A DNA stretch of 64,000 nucleotides, from NCBI GenBank assembly GCA_965279355.1, contig OZ257155.1:3472001-3536000 (forward strand). Reading direction: 5' to 3'. The position numbers were made by a program, and so were the translations under genes. The DNA is from G965279355 sp965279355 (lineage in GTDB: Bacteria; Pseudomonadota; Alphaproteobacteria; CACIAM-22H2). This document shows, one piece after another, positions 52,731-61,866 of the stretch (the first letter of the stretch is position 1; each line of letters opens with the position of its first letter). Under the pieces are notes generated by a model. That model searched no databases. It was given only the letters and a program-made list of their open reading frames with translations, and was not told where the DNA came from.

Positions 52731-54248
52731 TTATACGCCCAAAGTCTTGTCGCGCCGCCGCTGTACCGAGGACGGAATGCGCATGGCCTCGCGGTATTTG
52801 GCGATGGTCCGGCGCGCGATGTCGACGCCGTCCTTCTTCAGGATCTCGACCAGCCGGTCGTCCGAGAGGACATCCGCGGCCGTTTCGGCATCGATCAGGG
52901 CCTTGATGCGGAAGCGCACCGCCTCGGCAGAGTGTGCATCGCCGCCGCCCGAGGCGGGAATCGCCGAGGTGAAGAAATACTTCAGCTCGTATACGCCGCT
53001 GGGCGCCGAGAGGAACTTGTTCGTGGTGACGCGGCTGACCGTCGATTCATGCATCTCGATGGCGGTCGCGATATCGCGCAGGACCAGCGGCTTGAGATGC
53101 TGCACGCCGTAGCGGAAGAAACCGTCCTGCTGGCGGACAATCTCGGTCGCCACTTTCAGGATCGTCTGCGCCCGCTGGTGCAGCGACTTAACCAGCCAGT
53201 TCGCGGCGTGGAAGCGTTCCGCGAGGAACTCCTTGTCGGATTTGTTTTTCAGCTCCTTGGTGACGCGGGCGTAATAACGCTGGTTCACCAGCACGCGCGG
53301 AAGCGTGTCCTGGTTGAGTTCGATGGCCCAGGCGCCGCCCGGCAACGGCCGCAGCAGCACATCGGGGACCACCGGCTGCGCGACGCCGCCCTGGAACGCG
53401 AGACCGGGCTTGGGGTCGAGGGCCCGGATTTCCGCGACCATGGCCGCGAAGTCTTCGGAATCCACGCCGCAGAGCCGCGTCAGCGCCGCATGCTCGCGAC
53501 GGCCGAGCCGTTCCAGATTCTCCAGCAAGGTCGCCATGGCCGGATCGAGACGGTTCTTGTCGCGCAGCTGCAGCGCCAGACATTCCTTCAGGCTGCGGGC
53601 AAAAATACCGGGCGGATCGAGATGCTGGAGCCGTTCGAGCGCGTTCTCGACGACGGAAATATCGCATTGGAGCATTTCCGCGACACCGCCGAGATCCGCC
53701 GTCAGCCAGCCTGAATCGTCGAGCAGGTCGACAAGCTGCGCGCCGATGATGCGCACGACGGGATCGTCGATATCGACATTGATCTGGCCCAGCAGATGGT
53801 CGCGCAGGCTTGGCGTCTTTGTCAGGTTCTCGTCGGCGTCGAAATCGGAATTGCCGAAATCGCGGCTGCCGCCCGAGCCCCAGTCCTGGAACGACGCCGG
53901 CGCGTCGCCGGCATCGCCGGGTTCGTTGTTCCAGAGATTGCCGAAATCGGTGTCGAGCGGCGTTTCCGCCTCGCCGCCCGCGGGAGATGTTCCGTCAACC
54001 GAGTCGAGCAGCGGGCGCTCATCGCCCCGCCCGGTATTGTCTTCAACCGGCGCAACGGCTTCAGTGGCGGTCGTGCCGTCGGCTTCGCCCTCTTCGCGCT
54101 CGAGCAGCGGGTTCTGTTCCAGTTCGTTTTCGACGAACGCGGACACTTCGAGATTCGACAGTTGCAGCAGCTTGATTGCCTGCTGCAACTGGGGTGTCAT
54201 GACCAGCGACTGGGTCTGCCGCAGGTCTAGTCGTTGCGAGATCGCCAT
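52731..54248 (-). CDS. rpoN: RNA polymerase sigma-54 factor
   Basis: A 505-residue sigma-54. Region I (QRLDLRQTQSLVMTPQLQQAIKLLQ-like) is Gln/Leu-rich, region II is acidic (about 60-130), and the RpoN box ARRTIAKYREAM lies near the C-terminus. It needs AAA+ activators for transcription from -24/-12 promoters. It is nine bases downstream of lptB. Confidence 0.97.
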   Translation of the reverse strand: MAISQRLDLRQTQSLVMTPQLQQAIKLLQLSNLEVSAFVENELEQNPLLEREEGEADGTTATEAVAPVEDNTGRGDERPLLDSVDGTSPAGGEAETPLDTDFGNLWNNEPGDAGDAPASFQDWGSGGSRDFGNSDFDADENLTKTPSLRDHLLGQINVDIDDPVVRIIGAQLVDLLDDSGWLTADLGGVAEMLQCDISVVENALERLQHLDPPGIFARSLKECLALQLRDKNRLDPAMATLLENLERLGRREHAALTRLCGVDSEDFAAMVAEIRALDPKPGLAFQGGVAQPVVPDVLLRPLPGGAWAIELNQDTLPRVLVNQRYYARVTKELKNKSDKEFLAERFHAANWLVKSLHQRAQTILKVATEIVRQQDGFFRYGVQHLKPLVLRDIATAIEMHESTVSRVTTNKFLSAPSGVYELKYFFTSAIPASGGGDAHSAEAVRFRIKALIDAETAADVLSDDRLVEILKKDGVDIARRTIAKYREAMRIPSSVQRRRDKTLGV

Positions 54249-54257
54249 GGGGTAAGC

Positions 54258-55058
54258 CTAGAGGCTGAAGCGCTCGCCGAGGTAAACCCGGCGAACCCCC
54301 TCGTCCGCGACGATTTCCGCCGGCGGGCCTTCCATCAGCACCTGGCCGTCGTGCAAGATGTAAGCGCGATCGACGATTTCGAGCGTCTCGCGCACGTTGT
54401 GGTCGGTGATCAGCACGCCAATGCCGCGATCCTTCAGGTGCGAGACCAGATCGCGAATGTCGCCGACGGCGATCGGGTCGATGCCGGCCAGCGGTTCGTC
54501 GAGCAAAATGAAGTTCGGTTGCGAGGCCAGCGCGCGGGCGATTTCGACGCGCCGCCGCTCGCCGCCCGACAGCGCCAGCGAAGGCGTGCGGCGCAGATGG
54601 GTGATGGAAAACTCGGCGAGCAGATCGTCGAGCATTGCCTCGCGGCGCTCGCGATCCGGTTCGACGACCTCAAGCACGCCGCGGATGTTTCCCTCGACCG
54701 TCAGGCCGCGGAAGATCGACGGCTCCTGCGGCAGGTAGCCGATGCCGAGCCGCGCCCGCCGATACATCGGCATGTCGGTGACATCGATACCGTCCAGCAG
54801 GATCTGGCCGTAGTCCGGCGCGATGAGGCCGGTGATCATGTAGAAGCAGGTCGTCTTACCGGCGCCGTTGGGGCCGAGCAGCCCCACCGCCTCGCCGCGC
54901 TGGACGGAGACGGACACGCTGCGCACGACGGGCCGTTTCTTGAAACGCTTGCCGAGGCTGACGGTGGCGAGGCCGGGATTGCTGGCGACCAGCTTGGGAC
55001 CGCGATCGGTTTCGCCGTCCTTGTTGTCCGCGATGACTTTCAACGGGGCTGCCATCAC
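54258..55058 (-). CDS. lptB: LPS export ABC transporter ATP-binding protein LptB
   Basis: A 266-residue ABC ATPase. Walker A is GLLGPNGAGKTTCF, the signature is LALSGGERRRVEIARAL, Walker B is FILLDEPLAGIDP, and the switch His is VLITDHNV. It has a 28-residue N-terminal extension (DNKDGETDRGPKLV). It drives lipopolysaccharide from the inner membrane with LptF and LptG. Its ATG overlaps the lptA stop. Confidence 0.96.
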   Translation of the reverse strand: MMAAPLKVIADNKDGETDRGPKLVASNPGLATVSLGKRFKKRPVVRSVSVSVQRGEAVGLLGPNGAGKTTCFYMITGLIAPDYGQILLDGIDVTDMPMYRRARLGIGYLPQEPSIFRGLTVEGNIRGVLEVVEPDRERREAMLDDLLAEFSITHLRRTPSLALSGGERRRVEIARALASQPNFILLDEPLAGIDPIAVGDIRDLVSHLKDRGIGVLITDHNVRETLEIVDRAYILHDGQVLMEGPPAEIVADEGVRRVYLGERFSL

Positions 55059-56029
55059 CGTGCTCCCGGGCGCGGCGAGGATCCGGATGGCTGGCCGGTC
55101 TGCTGATCCTGCTTTTCCGGCACGAAGACTCCGCGCACCCGTCCATCGCCGCCGCTGTTTCCATCGGCGCGGGTCAGGAGGCGGCTGATTCCGGTGCTGA
55201 GATTCACCTCGGCGAAATCGCCGTTGAGCTGGTTCTGGCCGCGGGTGATGCGGACATTGCCCGACATCATCGCGATGCTGGTGTCGGCGTTGTAGACGCC
55301 GCGATCGCCGCGCACGATGTCGGTGGCCGTCGAGACATGGACGTTGCCGAAGCCCTCGACGCGTTGCAGGCGGGTTCCGTTGTCGCTGCCGCGCGCGGCG
55401 GCCGGCGCGGCCTGAGTCCGTGTATTGCGGGCCGCCGGCTGCTGGCCCGGCCGCGTATTGGTGCGCGCCTGCGGGGCCGGCGTCTGACGGCCTTCGACGA
55501 AATGAGCGGTGAGCACGTCGCCGGTCATGCGGCGATCCTGGGTGATGGCGATGGCGTTGCCGCGCGCAACCGCGATGCGACGGGTTTCCCAGAATTCGAG
55601 ACTGTCTTTGGCGGTGATCGTTTCGCCGGGTGTGGTGAACTTCAGGTTGTTGCCGGTCAGCACCAGCACGCCGGTATCGATGTCGTACACGCCCTTGTCG
55701 CCGACGGCATTCTGGGTCGGCGTGGCGATGCGCACGCGCCCTTGCGCTTCATAGCGGAAGATCTCGGTGCCGCCGGCAGGCTGGGTGCGGTAATAGGCCG
55801 TCAGCATGTCGCCATACACGGTGGTCTCGCCCTGCTTGGCGCTGGCATTGCCGCGCGCGATATAACGCTGCGCTTCGCGATGCCACTCGATGCCTTCATT
55901 GGCGAGAATTTCGATCGGTTGGCCGCCATTGTTCCCGCCGTTGAAATTGAGCCCCTGCGCGGGCGCGACCGTTGGCATTGCCGTTACGGCAAGAACAGCG
56001 AGTGCGTAGAGAGGAAGGCGGGTACGCAT
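55055..56029 (-). CDS. lptA: LPS-assembly periplasmic protein LptA, enlarged
   Basis: A 324-residue OstA-like beta-jellyroll protein, longer than the usual 180-200 residues. A signal peptide ends at about residue 24 (VAPAQ). Two jellyroll stretches are separated by a Pro/Gln/Arg/Ala linker (about 187-222: PAPQARTNTRPGQQPAAR), and the C-terminal tail is also low-complexity. It bridges the periplasm between LptC and LptD. The start shares a base with the lptC stop. Confidence 0.9.
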   Translation of the reverse strand: MRTRLPLYALAVLAVTAMPTVAPAQGLNFNGGNNGGQPIEILANEGIEWHREAQRYIARGNASAKQGETTVYGDMLTAYYRTQPAGGTEIFRYEAQGRVRIATPTQNAVGDKGVYDIDTGVLVLTGNNLKFTTPGETITAKDSLEFWETRRIAVARGNAIAITQDRRMTGDVLTAHFVEGRQTPAPQARTNTRPGQQPAARNTRTQAAPAAARGSDNGTRLQRVEGFGNVHVSTATDIVRGDRGVYNADTSIAMMSGNVRITRGQNQLNGDFAEVNLSTGISRLLTRADGNSGGDGRVRGVFVPEKQDQQTGQPSGSSPRPGAR

Positions 56030-56733
56030 CAGCGGTTCGGTGTCGGATAGAGGATGACTCGCGACTTCCCGGTGACGGTGATGCGGGCCCCCTTGTCGTA
56101 GATGCGGAAGCCCTGGCCGCGGAGCTGGCTGTCTGGGCCCTGTCCTTCGACAGGCTCGTCGCCGGTGACGGTACCCGCCGCGAGATCGGCTTGTGCGCGC
56201 GCCGTTTTGATTTCATATCCGGCATCGTGAAAGACGTTCACGTTGCTCCACAGATCGAGGATCCGCGACTGTTTGTGATACTGGCCCTCAGCCGCGGCGA
56301 TTGCGATCCATGAGCCGTTGTTGAGCGCGATGTCGCCCTTGGGGCTGGTCAGGGTGGTCAGGTCGCTGCTGCCGGCGTCCTGCAAGGCCTGCTCGGCCGT
56401 CACCGTGTAGGGCTCGTTCTGGTTGTCCGTGCCGACGAAGCGCGGGCTGAGCATGCGCAGATTTTCGAGATCGTCGACCGTCACCTGGACCGGTTGCAGG
56501 CGAAAGCGCTTGTCGAGCGGATTGAGTTGCGGCCAGAACAGGACGAGCGCCGCCAGCGCGAGCGCCGTTGCCGGCAGCATGACTTTCATCCACGACACGA
56601 ACTGACTGTAAAAGGCGTTGTGCTTGCGGCGGCCCACGCTGACCGAGACGTAGCGCGACAAACGCGGCTTGTGGTGGCGGCGCTGCGCGTCGGCGCTGTC
56701 GGATGGAACTGCCGTCGGATAGGTCGGCGTCAT
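56029..56733 (-). CDS. lptC: LPS export protein LptC
   Basis: A 234-residue membrane-anchored jellyroll protein. A 45-residue cytoplasmic basic N-terminus precedes the helix VMLPATALALAALVLFWPQL (about 51-70). The periplasmic domain carries LTSPKGDIALNNGSW and the FHDAGYEIKTARAQADL strand pair. Overlaps lptA by one base and kdsD by four. Confidence 0.88.
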   Translation of the reverse strand: MTPTYPTAVPSDSADAQRRHHKPRLSRYVSVSVGRRKHNAFYSQFVSWMKVMLPATALALAALVLFWPQLNPLDKRFRLQPVQVTVDDLENLRMLSPRFVGTDNQNEPYTVTAEQALQDAGSSDLTTLTSPKGDIALNNGSWIAIAAAEGQYHKQSRILDLWSNVNVFHDAGYEIKTARAQADLAAGTVTGDEPVEGQGPDSQLRGQGFRIYDKGARITVTGKSRVILYPTPNR

Positions 56734-57785
56734 GCGACACCGGCCCGCAGGATGTCGTGGATGTGCAGGATGCCGACGGGCTGCTGCGGCCCCTTGGCAT
56801 CGGGATTTTCAACCACGAACAATGTCGTGATGCCGCCGCCGCGATTGGCGTCGTTCATCACCCGCAAGGCTTCCGCCGCCAGCGCCGCCGCGCGGATGGT
56901 CTTCGGGGCGCCGGTCATGATGTCCGCCACCGGACGCTGCAGCAGGTCGGGCGCCATGTGACGGCGGAGATCGCCGTCGGTGATGATGCCGATCAGGCAC
57001 TGCTCCGCATCGACCACGCCGACGCAGCCGAGGCGCTTGGCCGTCATTTCCACCATGGCATCGGCCATGGTGGCGGAGATCGCGACGACGGGCATGGTCT
57101 CGCCGCGATGCATGAGATCGGCGACGCGCAGGAAGCGCCGGCCGAGCGACCCGCGCGGATGGAACTGATGGAAATCGTCGGCCGAGAAACCCTTGCGCTC
57201 GAACAGCGCCACGGCAACCGCGTCGCCCAGGGCCAGCATGGCGGTGGTCGAGGTGGTGGGGGCGAGGCCCAGCGGACAGGCTTCTTTCATCGGCGGCAGC
57301 AGAAGCGTGACATCGGCGGCATTCGCCAGGGCCGACTGGCTGCCGCCGGTGATGCCGACGACGGGAATGCCGAAGCGGCGTGCATAGCTCAGAAGGTCAG
57401 ACAGCTCGCTGGTCTCGCCGGACTGCGAGAGGGCGAGCACGGCATCCGCCTTGGTGATCATGCCGAGATCGCCATGGCTGGCTTCGGCGGGATGGACGAA
57501 CTGGGCCGGCGTGCCGGTGGACGCCATGGTGGCCGCGATCTTGCGCGCGATATGGCCGCTTTTGCCCATGCCGCTGACGACGACACGGCCGGTCACCTGC
57601 TCGAAAATCTCGATGGCCCGGGTAAAGGCCGCGCCGCCGGGCCCGGCGATACTGTGCGCGACCGCCCGGATGCCGTCCGCCTCAAGCTCAAGCACCTGCT
57701 GCGCCACCGAAGCCGCGCTCGCCGCAGACGGACGAGGGGATTGGGTGACGGCGGCAACTCGAATCGATTGTGTCTTCGGTTTCAT
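56730..57785 (-). CDS. kdsD: D-arabinose 5-phosphate isomerase
   Basis: A 351-residue enzyme that makes the Kdo precursor from ribulose 5-phosphate. The SIS domain (about 55-190) has VVSGMGKSGHIARKIAATMA, HPAEASHGDLGMI and LSQSGETSELSDLL. Two CBS repeats follow (about 225-350: IGIITDGDLRRHM). Clustering with lptCAB fits its LPS role. Confidence 0.95.
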   Translation of the reverse strand: MKPKTQSIRVAAVTQSPRPSAASAASVAQQVLELEADGIRAVAHSIAGPGGAAFTRAIEIFEQVTGRVVVSGMGKSGHIARKIAATMASTGTPAQFVHPAEASHGDLGMITKADAVLALSQSGETSELSDLLSYARRFGIPVVGITGGSQSALANAADVTLLLPPMKEACPLGLAPTTSTTAMLALGDAVAVALFERKGFSADDFHQFHPRGSLGRRFLRVADLMHRGETMPVVAISATMADAMVEMTAKRLGCVGVVDAEQCLIGIITDGDLRRHMAPDLLQRPVADIMTGAPKTIRAAALAAEALRVMNDANRGGGITTLFVVENPDAKGPQQPVGILHIHDILRAGVA

Positions 57786-57887
57786 TCAGCGACGACGTTC
57801 CGGCGGAAGCCTTGATCCGGGGATATTCGCTTTGGCCTTGAAGCTACCGGCTCCCAAGCGTGGGCGATCTGCCTAATCCTGCGGCGA

Positions 57888-57912
57888 CACGTTCCCCCGC
57901 GGGGACAACGTG
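57888..57912. other. Intergenic hairpin between rnd and kdsD
   Basis: CACGTT (57888-57893) pairs with AACGTG (57907-57912), with the palindrome CCCCGCGGGG inside. No T-run follows on either strand. The rest of the 195-base gap shows nothing I recognise. Confidence 0.45.
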
Positions 57913-57980
57913 CTCTGGGCAAAAAGTATGCCTATTGCGCCGCAAAAAAGCAACGCAGCCAAAAAGACCAATGAAATCAA

Positions 57981-58595
57981 TTATTGATGGGCGAAAATGT
58001 CTTCGTCGCCCCAGCCGGCGAGGTCCAGTTCGGCGCGGGTCGGCAGGAATCGGAAACAGGCTTCCGCCAGTTCCTTGCGGCCCTCGCGGGCCAGCATGTC
58101 GTCCAGCTTGGCGCGCAGTGCATGCAAGTGCAGGACATCGGAGGCGGCGTATTTCAGCTGCGCCGGGCTCAGCTCCTTGGCGCCCCAGTCGGAGGATTGC
58201 TGTTCCTTCGACAGTTCGACGCCCAGCAGGTCGCGGCAGAGATCCTTCAGCCCGTGCCGGTCAGTGAAGGTCCGGGTCAGGCGCGAGGCGATCTTGGTGC
58301 AGTAGATCGGCTGCGGCACCACGCCCAGATACTTGCGCAGCATGCCGACATCGAAGCGGGCGAAATGGAAGATCTTCGTGACGGCGGGATCAGTCAGCAG
58401 CGCCTTCAGGTTCGGCGCCGCGTAGTTTCGATCGGAGACCCGCACGATGCGGCAATCGCCGTTCCCGCCCGACAGCTGCACCAGGCACAGCCGGTCGCGA
58501 TTGGGATTGAGGCCCATCGTTTCCGTATCGATGGCCACTGAACTTCCAAACCGCACGCCGGCGGGTAGATCGTTCTCGTGAACCTCAATCGCCAT
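57981..58595 (-). CDS. rnd: Ribonuclease D-type 3'-5' exonuclease, short form
   Basis: A 204-residue DEDDy exonuclease. The catalytic residues are Asp23 and Glu25 (AIDTETMGL), Asp82 (FHFARFDVGML), Tyr149 and Asp153 (YAASDVLHL). The HRDC domains of E. coli RNase D (375 residues) are absent. It trims tRNA 3' ends and other RNAs. The start ATG 58595 lies 62 bases from the tRNA-Leu gene. A TTG start at 58613 is rejected. Confidence 0.92.
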   Translation of the reverse strand: MAIEVHENDLPAGVRFGSSVAIDTETMGLNPNRDRLCLVQLSGGNGDCRIVRVSDRNYAAPNLKALLTDPAVTKIFHFARFDVGMLRKYLGVVPQPIYCTKIASRLTRTFTDRHGLKDLCRDLLGVELSKEQQSSDWGAKELSPAQLKYAASDVLHLHALRAKLDDMLAREGRKELAEACFRFLPTRAELDLAGWGDEDIFAHQ

Positions 58596-58657
58596 GCTGC
58601 GGGATACTCCCAATCCGAACCGTAAACGTGAGGTCCGGAGGTTTAAATCCGAACCGC

Positions 58658-58744
58658 TGGTGCCCGAGAGAAGACTCGAACTTCCACGACCTTTCGATCA
58701 CTAGAACCTGAATCTAGCGCGTCTACCAATTCCGCCACCCGGGC
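58658..58744 (-). tRNA. tRNA-Leu(CAG)
   Basis: An 87-base tRNA with a long variable arm and encoded CCA. The acceptor GCCCGGG pairs with CTCGGGC with one G-U pair. The anticodon loop TTCAGGT between CTAGA and TCTAG gives CAG. The body GGTGGCGGAATTGGTAGACG is typical of tRNA-Leu. Confidence 0.97.
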
Positions 58745-58875
58745 ACGACCGGTTCGGAGGCGAGAGGCATAGTCCGCGCACCCCCGCCGTGTCAATGCGC
58801 GGACTGTAATTCTGTAAGCCGACCTGCTAGATAGGGCCGGTTAACGCAAGGGTGCTCGCAGGGGAGCGGGACAGC

Positions 58876-59829
58876 ATGGCAGCGGACAAGCGCATTACGG
58901 TTTTCGGCGGTTCCGGCTTCATCGGGCGGTATCTCATTCGCCGCCTGGCAGCCGACGGCTGGGTGGTGCGGATCGCGGTTCGCGACCCCGTTCCGGCCGC
59001 GACGCTCAAGCCGGCAGGCAATGTCGGCCAGATCGTGCCGATGCGCTGCAATATCCTCGACGACGCCGCAGTCGCTGCCGCCGTCTCGGGCGCGGATGCG
59101 GTCATCAACCTTGTCGGCATTCTCTCCGAGTGGGGGCGCAACCGCTTCGATGCGGTGCAAGCCGAGGCACCGGCCCGCATCGGACGCGCCGCGGCGGCGG
59201 CTGGCGTCGGACGGGTGATCCATGTCTCGGCCGCCGGCGCGTCCACTGAAGCTGACTCGCGCTATGCGAAGACCAAGGGCGAGGGCGAGGCGGGTTTGCG
59301 CGCGGCGTTTCCGGCCGCCACCATTCTTCGGCCATCGCTTGTCATCGGGCCTGAAGACAATTTCTTCAACCGCTTTGGCACGATGATACGCTTCACGCCG
59401 GCGCTGCCGCTGATCGGCGGCGGCAGGACGCGCTTTCAGCCGGTGTATGTCGCCGATGTCGCCGACGCGATCATGCGCGCGCTGGCCATGCCGGCGACCG
59501 CCGGCAAGACCTACGAACTCGGCGGGCCGCGCGTCTATACGTTCCGCGAGCTGATGGAGCTGCTGCTCAAGATCACGGGCCGCAAACGGGCCCTCGTGTC
59601 CGTACCGTTCGGTTTCATCGACATGCAGGCAGCCGTTCTTCAGTATCTGCCGGTGCCGCCGATCACGCGCGATCAGGTGAAGCAGCTCGAGAGCGACAAC
59701 GTCTGCGCGCCGGGCGCGCTGGGCTTTGCCGATCTTGGCATGCAGCCGCAATCGATCGAAGCGATCCTGCCGACCTATCTTGACGTCTATCGCCGTGGCG
59801 GCCGTTTTGCCGGCACGCGCGCGGCCTGA
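58876..59829 (+). CDS. NDUFA9-like NAD(P)-binding epimerase-family protein
   Basis: A 317-residue atypical SDR of the complex I NDUFA9/39 kDa subunit family. The cofactor loop is VFGGSGFIGRYLIRRLA, the helix VINLVGILSEWGRNRFDAVQ follows, and RPSLVIGPEDNFFNRF and QPVYVADVADA are family segments. The catalytic Tyr is kept in SRYAKTKGEGE. In alphaproteobacteria the role is unclear; the name comes from the mitochondrial homologue. Start ATG 58876 follows GGGGAGCGGG. Confidence 0.88.
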   Translation: MAADKRITVFGGSGFIGRYLIRRLAADGWVVRIAVRDPVPAATLKPAGNVGQIVPMRCNILDDAAVAAAVSGADAVINLVGILSEWGRNRFDAVQAEAPARIGRAAAAAGVGRVIHVSAAGASTEADSRYAKTKGEGEAGLRAAFPAATILRPSLVIGPEDNFFNRFGTMIRFTPALPLIGGGRTRFQPVYVADVADAIMRALAMPATAGKTYELGGPRVYTFRELMELLLKITGRKRALVSVPFGFIDMQAAVLQYLPVPPITRDQVKQLESDNVCAPGALGFADLGMQPQSIEAILPTYLDVYRRGGRFAGTRAA

Positions 59830-59894
59830 CCAAGCGTAGTTCTACGCACGGCGCAGGGCTCGCCTCGCGCCTCCGATCCATGTAGAAAGCGCCG

Positions 59895-60542
59895 ATGTAT
59901 CGCCCCCCGGCCTGGCTACGCGTTCTTATTCTGGCCGTCATTGCCGCCGGTATCGTCGCCGCCACTGTACTGGAGGTCGCGGGCGACGCGCGCGACGTTG
60001 GTCGTTTCATCGAGGATTTCGGCCCCTTTGTGCCGCTGGCATATGTTGCTGTGCATACGCTTGCCAGCCTCTTCTTCGTGCCGCGCTCGGCGATGGCGTT
60101 CGTCGCGGGTCTCCTGTTCGGGTTCTGGGAAGCGGTGATGTGGGCGACGGTCGGTTCGATGACCGGTGCGATCGCCGGGTTCCTGCTCGCGCGCTATGTG
60201 AATGCCGGACTGATCGTGCCGGAAGAGATGAAGCGCTTCGGGCCGCTGCTGCAGCGTGCCGAAGCCGGGGGCTGGCGGGCCGTTGCGATTATCCGCCTGC
60301 TCCCGCTGCTGCCGCACGCGCTCACGAATTACGGGCTCGGACTGACACGGCTGCGTCTGTTCGAATATTCGTTCGGTTCTTTCGTCGGCATTCTTCCCGA
60401 AGCCTATATTTTCGTGCAGCTGGCTCTGTCGGGGCGGCGTGCGCTCGAAAGCGGGGAATGGATCGAGCCCGCTTTTTGGGGGCTGGCCTTCATCGTTCTA
60501 TCGTTTCTGGTGCCCAAGATTCTGCGGCGGTGGGCTCCGTGA
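59895..60542 (+). CDS. TVP38/TMEM64-family membrane protein
   Basis: A 215-residue multi-helix protein of the DedA-like superfamily. The signature is FFVPRSAMAFVAGLLFGFWEAV, followed by GSMTGAIAGFLLARYV and AIIRLLPLLPHALTNYGLGL with the conserved Arg and Pro. Related proteins move lipids such as undecaprenyl phosphate across membranes. Overlaps the next gene by GTGA. Confidence 0.87.
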   Translation: MYRPPAWLRVLILAVIAAGIVAATVLEVAGDARDVGRFIEDFGPFVPLAYVAVHTLASLFFVPRSAMAFVAGLLFGFWEAVMWATVGSMTGAIAGFLLARYVNAGLIVPEEMKRFGPLLQRAEAGGWRAVAIIRLLPLLPHALTNYGLGLTRLRLFEYSFGSFVGILPEAYIFVQLALSGRRALESGEWIEPAFWGLAFIVLSFLVPKILRRWAP

Positions 60543-61147
60543 CCCATTCCGTCGACGCGGAAACCATCGTCGAGGCGCTGCGGCGGCTCTATGAAGGACC
60601 CGCGGACGAACGGATGCCCCTCGGTGACATCATTTCCCGCCTCGATACGCGCGCGCACGCTCTCGCGCTTTTGCTGCTCTCCGCGCCGAACCTGACACCG
60701 GGCCCCAGCTTGCCGGGCTTCTCGACCATCTTCGGACTGCCGCTGTGCTTCGTCGCGGCGGAGATGGCGTTGGGTCAGGGCCGGCTGCGCCTGCCGCGGT
60801 TCCTGGCACAGATCCAGATTCCGCTGGGTCGCGTCGCGGCAACCGTCAACCGCATCGAGCCGCTGGTGATCCGCATCGAGCGTGTGCTGAAACCGCGCGG
60901 CTGGGTCGTCACCGGCACCGCCGCCCGCCGGTTGCTGGGTGCGGTGTGCTTTATTCTCGGCGTTCTGCTGACCCTGCCGATCCCGGTGTTCAGCCTGCTG
61001 CCGGCGACCGCCATCGTGGCCATTGCGCTGGGCCTGCTGTCGCGCGACGGCTGGGTGGTCGCGGGCGGGCTGGTGCTGGGAATCGCATCGGTGGCGGTGT
61101 TTATCGGGCTGGCAATCGCCGCGGCGGCGCTGTTCGGTGATGGTTGA
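60539..61147 (+). CDS. ExoD-family membrane protein
   Basis: A 202-residue protein of the exopolysaccharide synthesis ExoD family. It starts at GTG 60539, overlapping the preceding stop. Seen: LGDIISRLDTRAHALALLLL, TPGPSLPGFSTIFGLPL and C-terminal helices LLGAVCFILGVLLTLPIPVF and AIVAIALGLLSRDG. ExoD in rhizobia affects exopolysaccharide and alkali tolerance. Function here is not established. Confidence 0.85.
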   Translation: MTHSVDAETIVEALRRLYEGPADERMPLGDIISRLDTRAHALALLLLSAPNLTPGPSLPGFSTIFGLPLCFVAAEMALGQGRLRLPRFLAQIQIPLGRVAATVNRIEPLVIRIERVLKPRGWVVTGTAARRLLGAVCFILGVLLTLPIPVFSLLPATAIVAIALGLLSRDGWVVAGGLVLGIASVAVFIGLAIAAAALFGDG

Positions 61148-61182
61148 AGCCGCGGCGGAGAAAAAGTTAACATCCGCCCTAG

Positions 61183-61854
61183 ATGCGAACGCTCTATCAT
61201 CTCGCCCTTTCGCCGTTCTCCCGCAAGGTGCGCGTGGCCCTGAAGGAGAAGAATCTCGACTTCACGCTGCGCGTGGAGAAAGTCTGGGAGCGCCAGCCGG
61301 AGTTCCTGGCGCTCAATCCCGCGGGAACCGTCCCGGTGCTCGTCGATGAAGACGGCACGACGCTCGCCGATTCTAGTGTCATCTGCGAATACCTCGAAGA
61401 TCTGTATCCGGATGAACGCAAGCTGCTCGGGGAAACCATCCATGAGCGCGCCGAAACCCGGCGGCTGGTGGCCTGGTTCGACCTGAAGTTCTCGCGCGAG
61501 GTCACCGACAATCTCTATCGCGAGAAGATGATGAAGAAGTTTCTGGGCCTGGGCGAGCCGAACTCGGCGGCGATCCGCGCGGGCTCATCGAACATCCATT
61601 ATCACCTCGACTACATCGGCTGGCTGACCGAGCGGCGGAAGTTTCTCGCGGGCCAGAAATTCTCGCTGGCCGATATCGCCGCAGCCTCGCACCTGTCGGT
61701 GCTGGACTATATGGGCGACGTGCCATGGGATCAGCATGCGCGCGCCAAGGACTGGTATGCGCGCATCAAGTCGCGCCCCGCCTTCCGTCCGTTGCTTGCC
61801 GATCTGGTGCCGGGCGCGCCGCCGCCCAAGCATTACGCGGATTTGGATTTCTAA
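61183..61854 (+). CDS. Glutathione S-transferase-family protein
   Basis: A 223-residue GST. The thioredoxin-fold N-terminus has LSPFSRKVRVALKEK with the active Ser, NPAGTVPVLVDEDG with the cis-Pro, and DSSVICEYLEDLYP with the glutathione-binding Ser. The helical C-terminal domain has KFSLADIAAASHL. Substrate unknown. Convergent with the TPR gene. Confidence 0.92.
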   Translation: MRTLYHLALSPFSRKVRVALKEKNLDFTLRVEKVWERQPEFLALNPAGTVPVLVDEDGTTLADSSVICEYLEDLYPDERKLLGETIHERAETRRLVAWFDLKFSREVTDNLYREKMMKKFLGLGEPNSAAIRAGSSNIHYHLDYIGWLTERRKFLAGQKFSLADIAAASHLSVLDYMGDVPWDQHARAKDWYARIKSRPAFRPLLADLVPGAPPPKHYADLDF

Positions 61855-61866
61855 GTCCGATCCAGA

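Noticed and set aside
60140..60538. Upstream extension of the ExoD-like gene
   Set aside because: It is an out-of-frame overlap with the TVP38-like gene; GTG 60539 in GTGA is the natural start.
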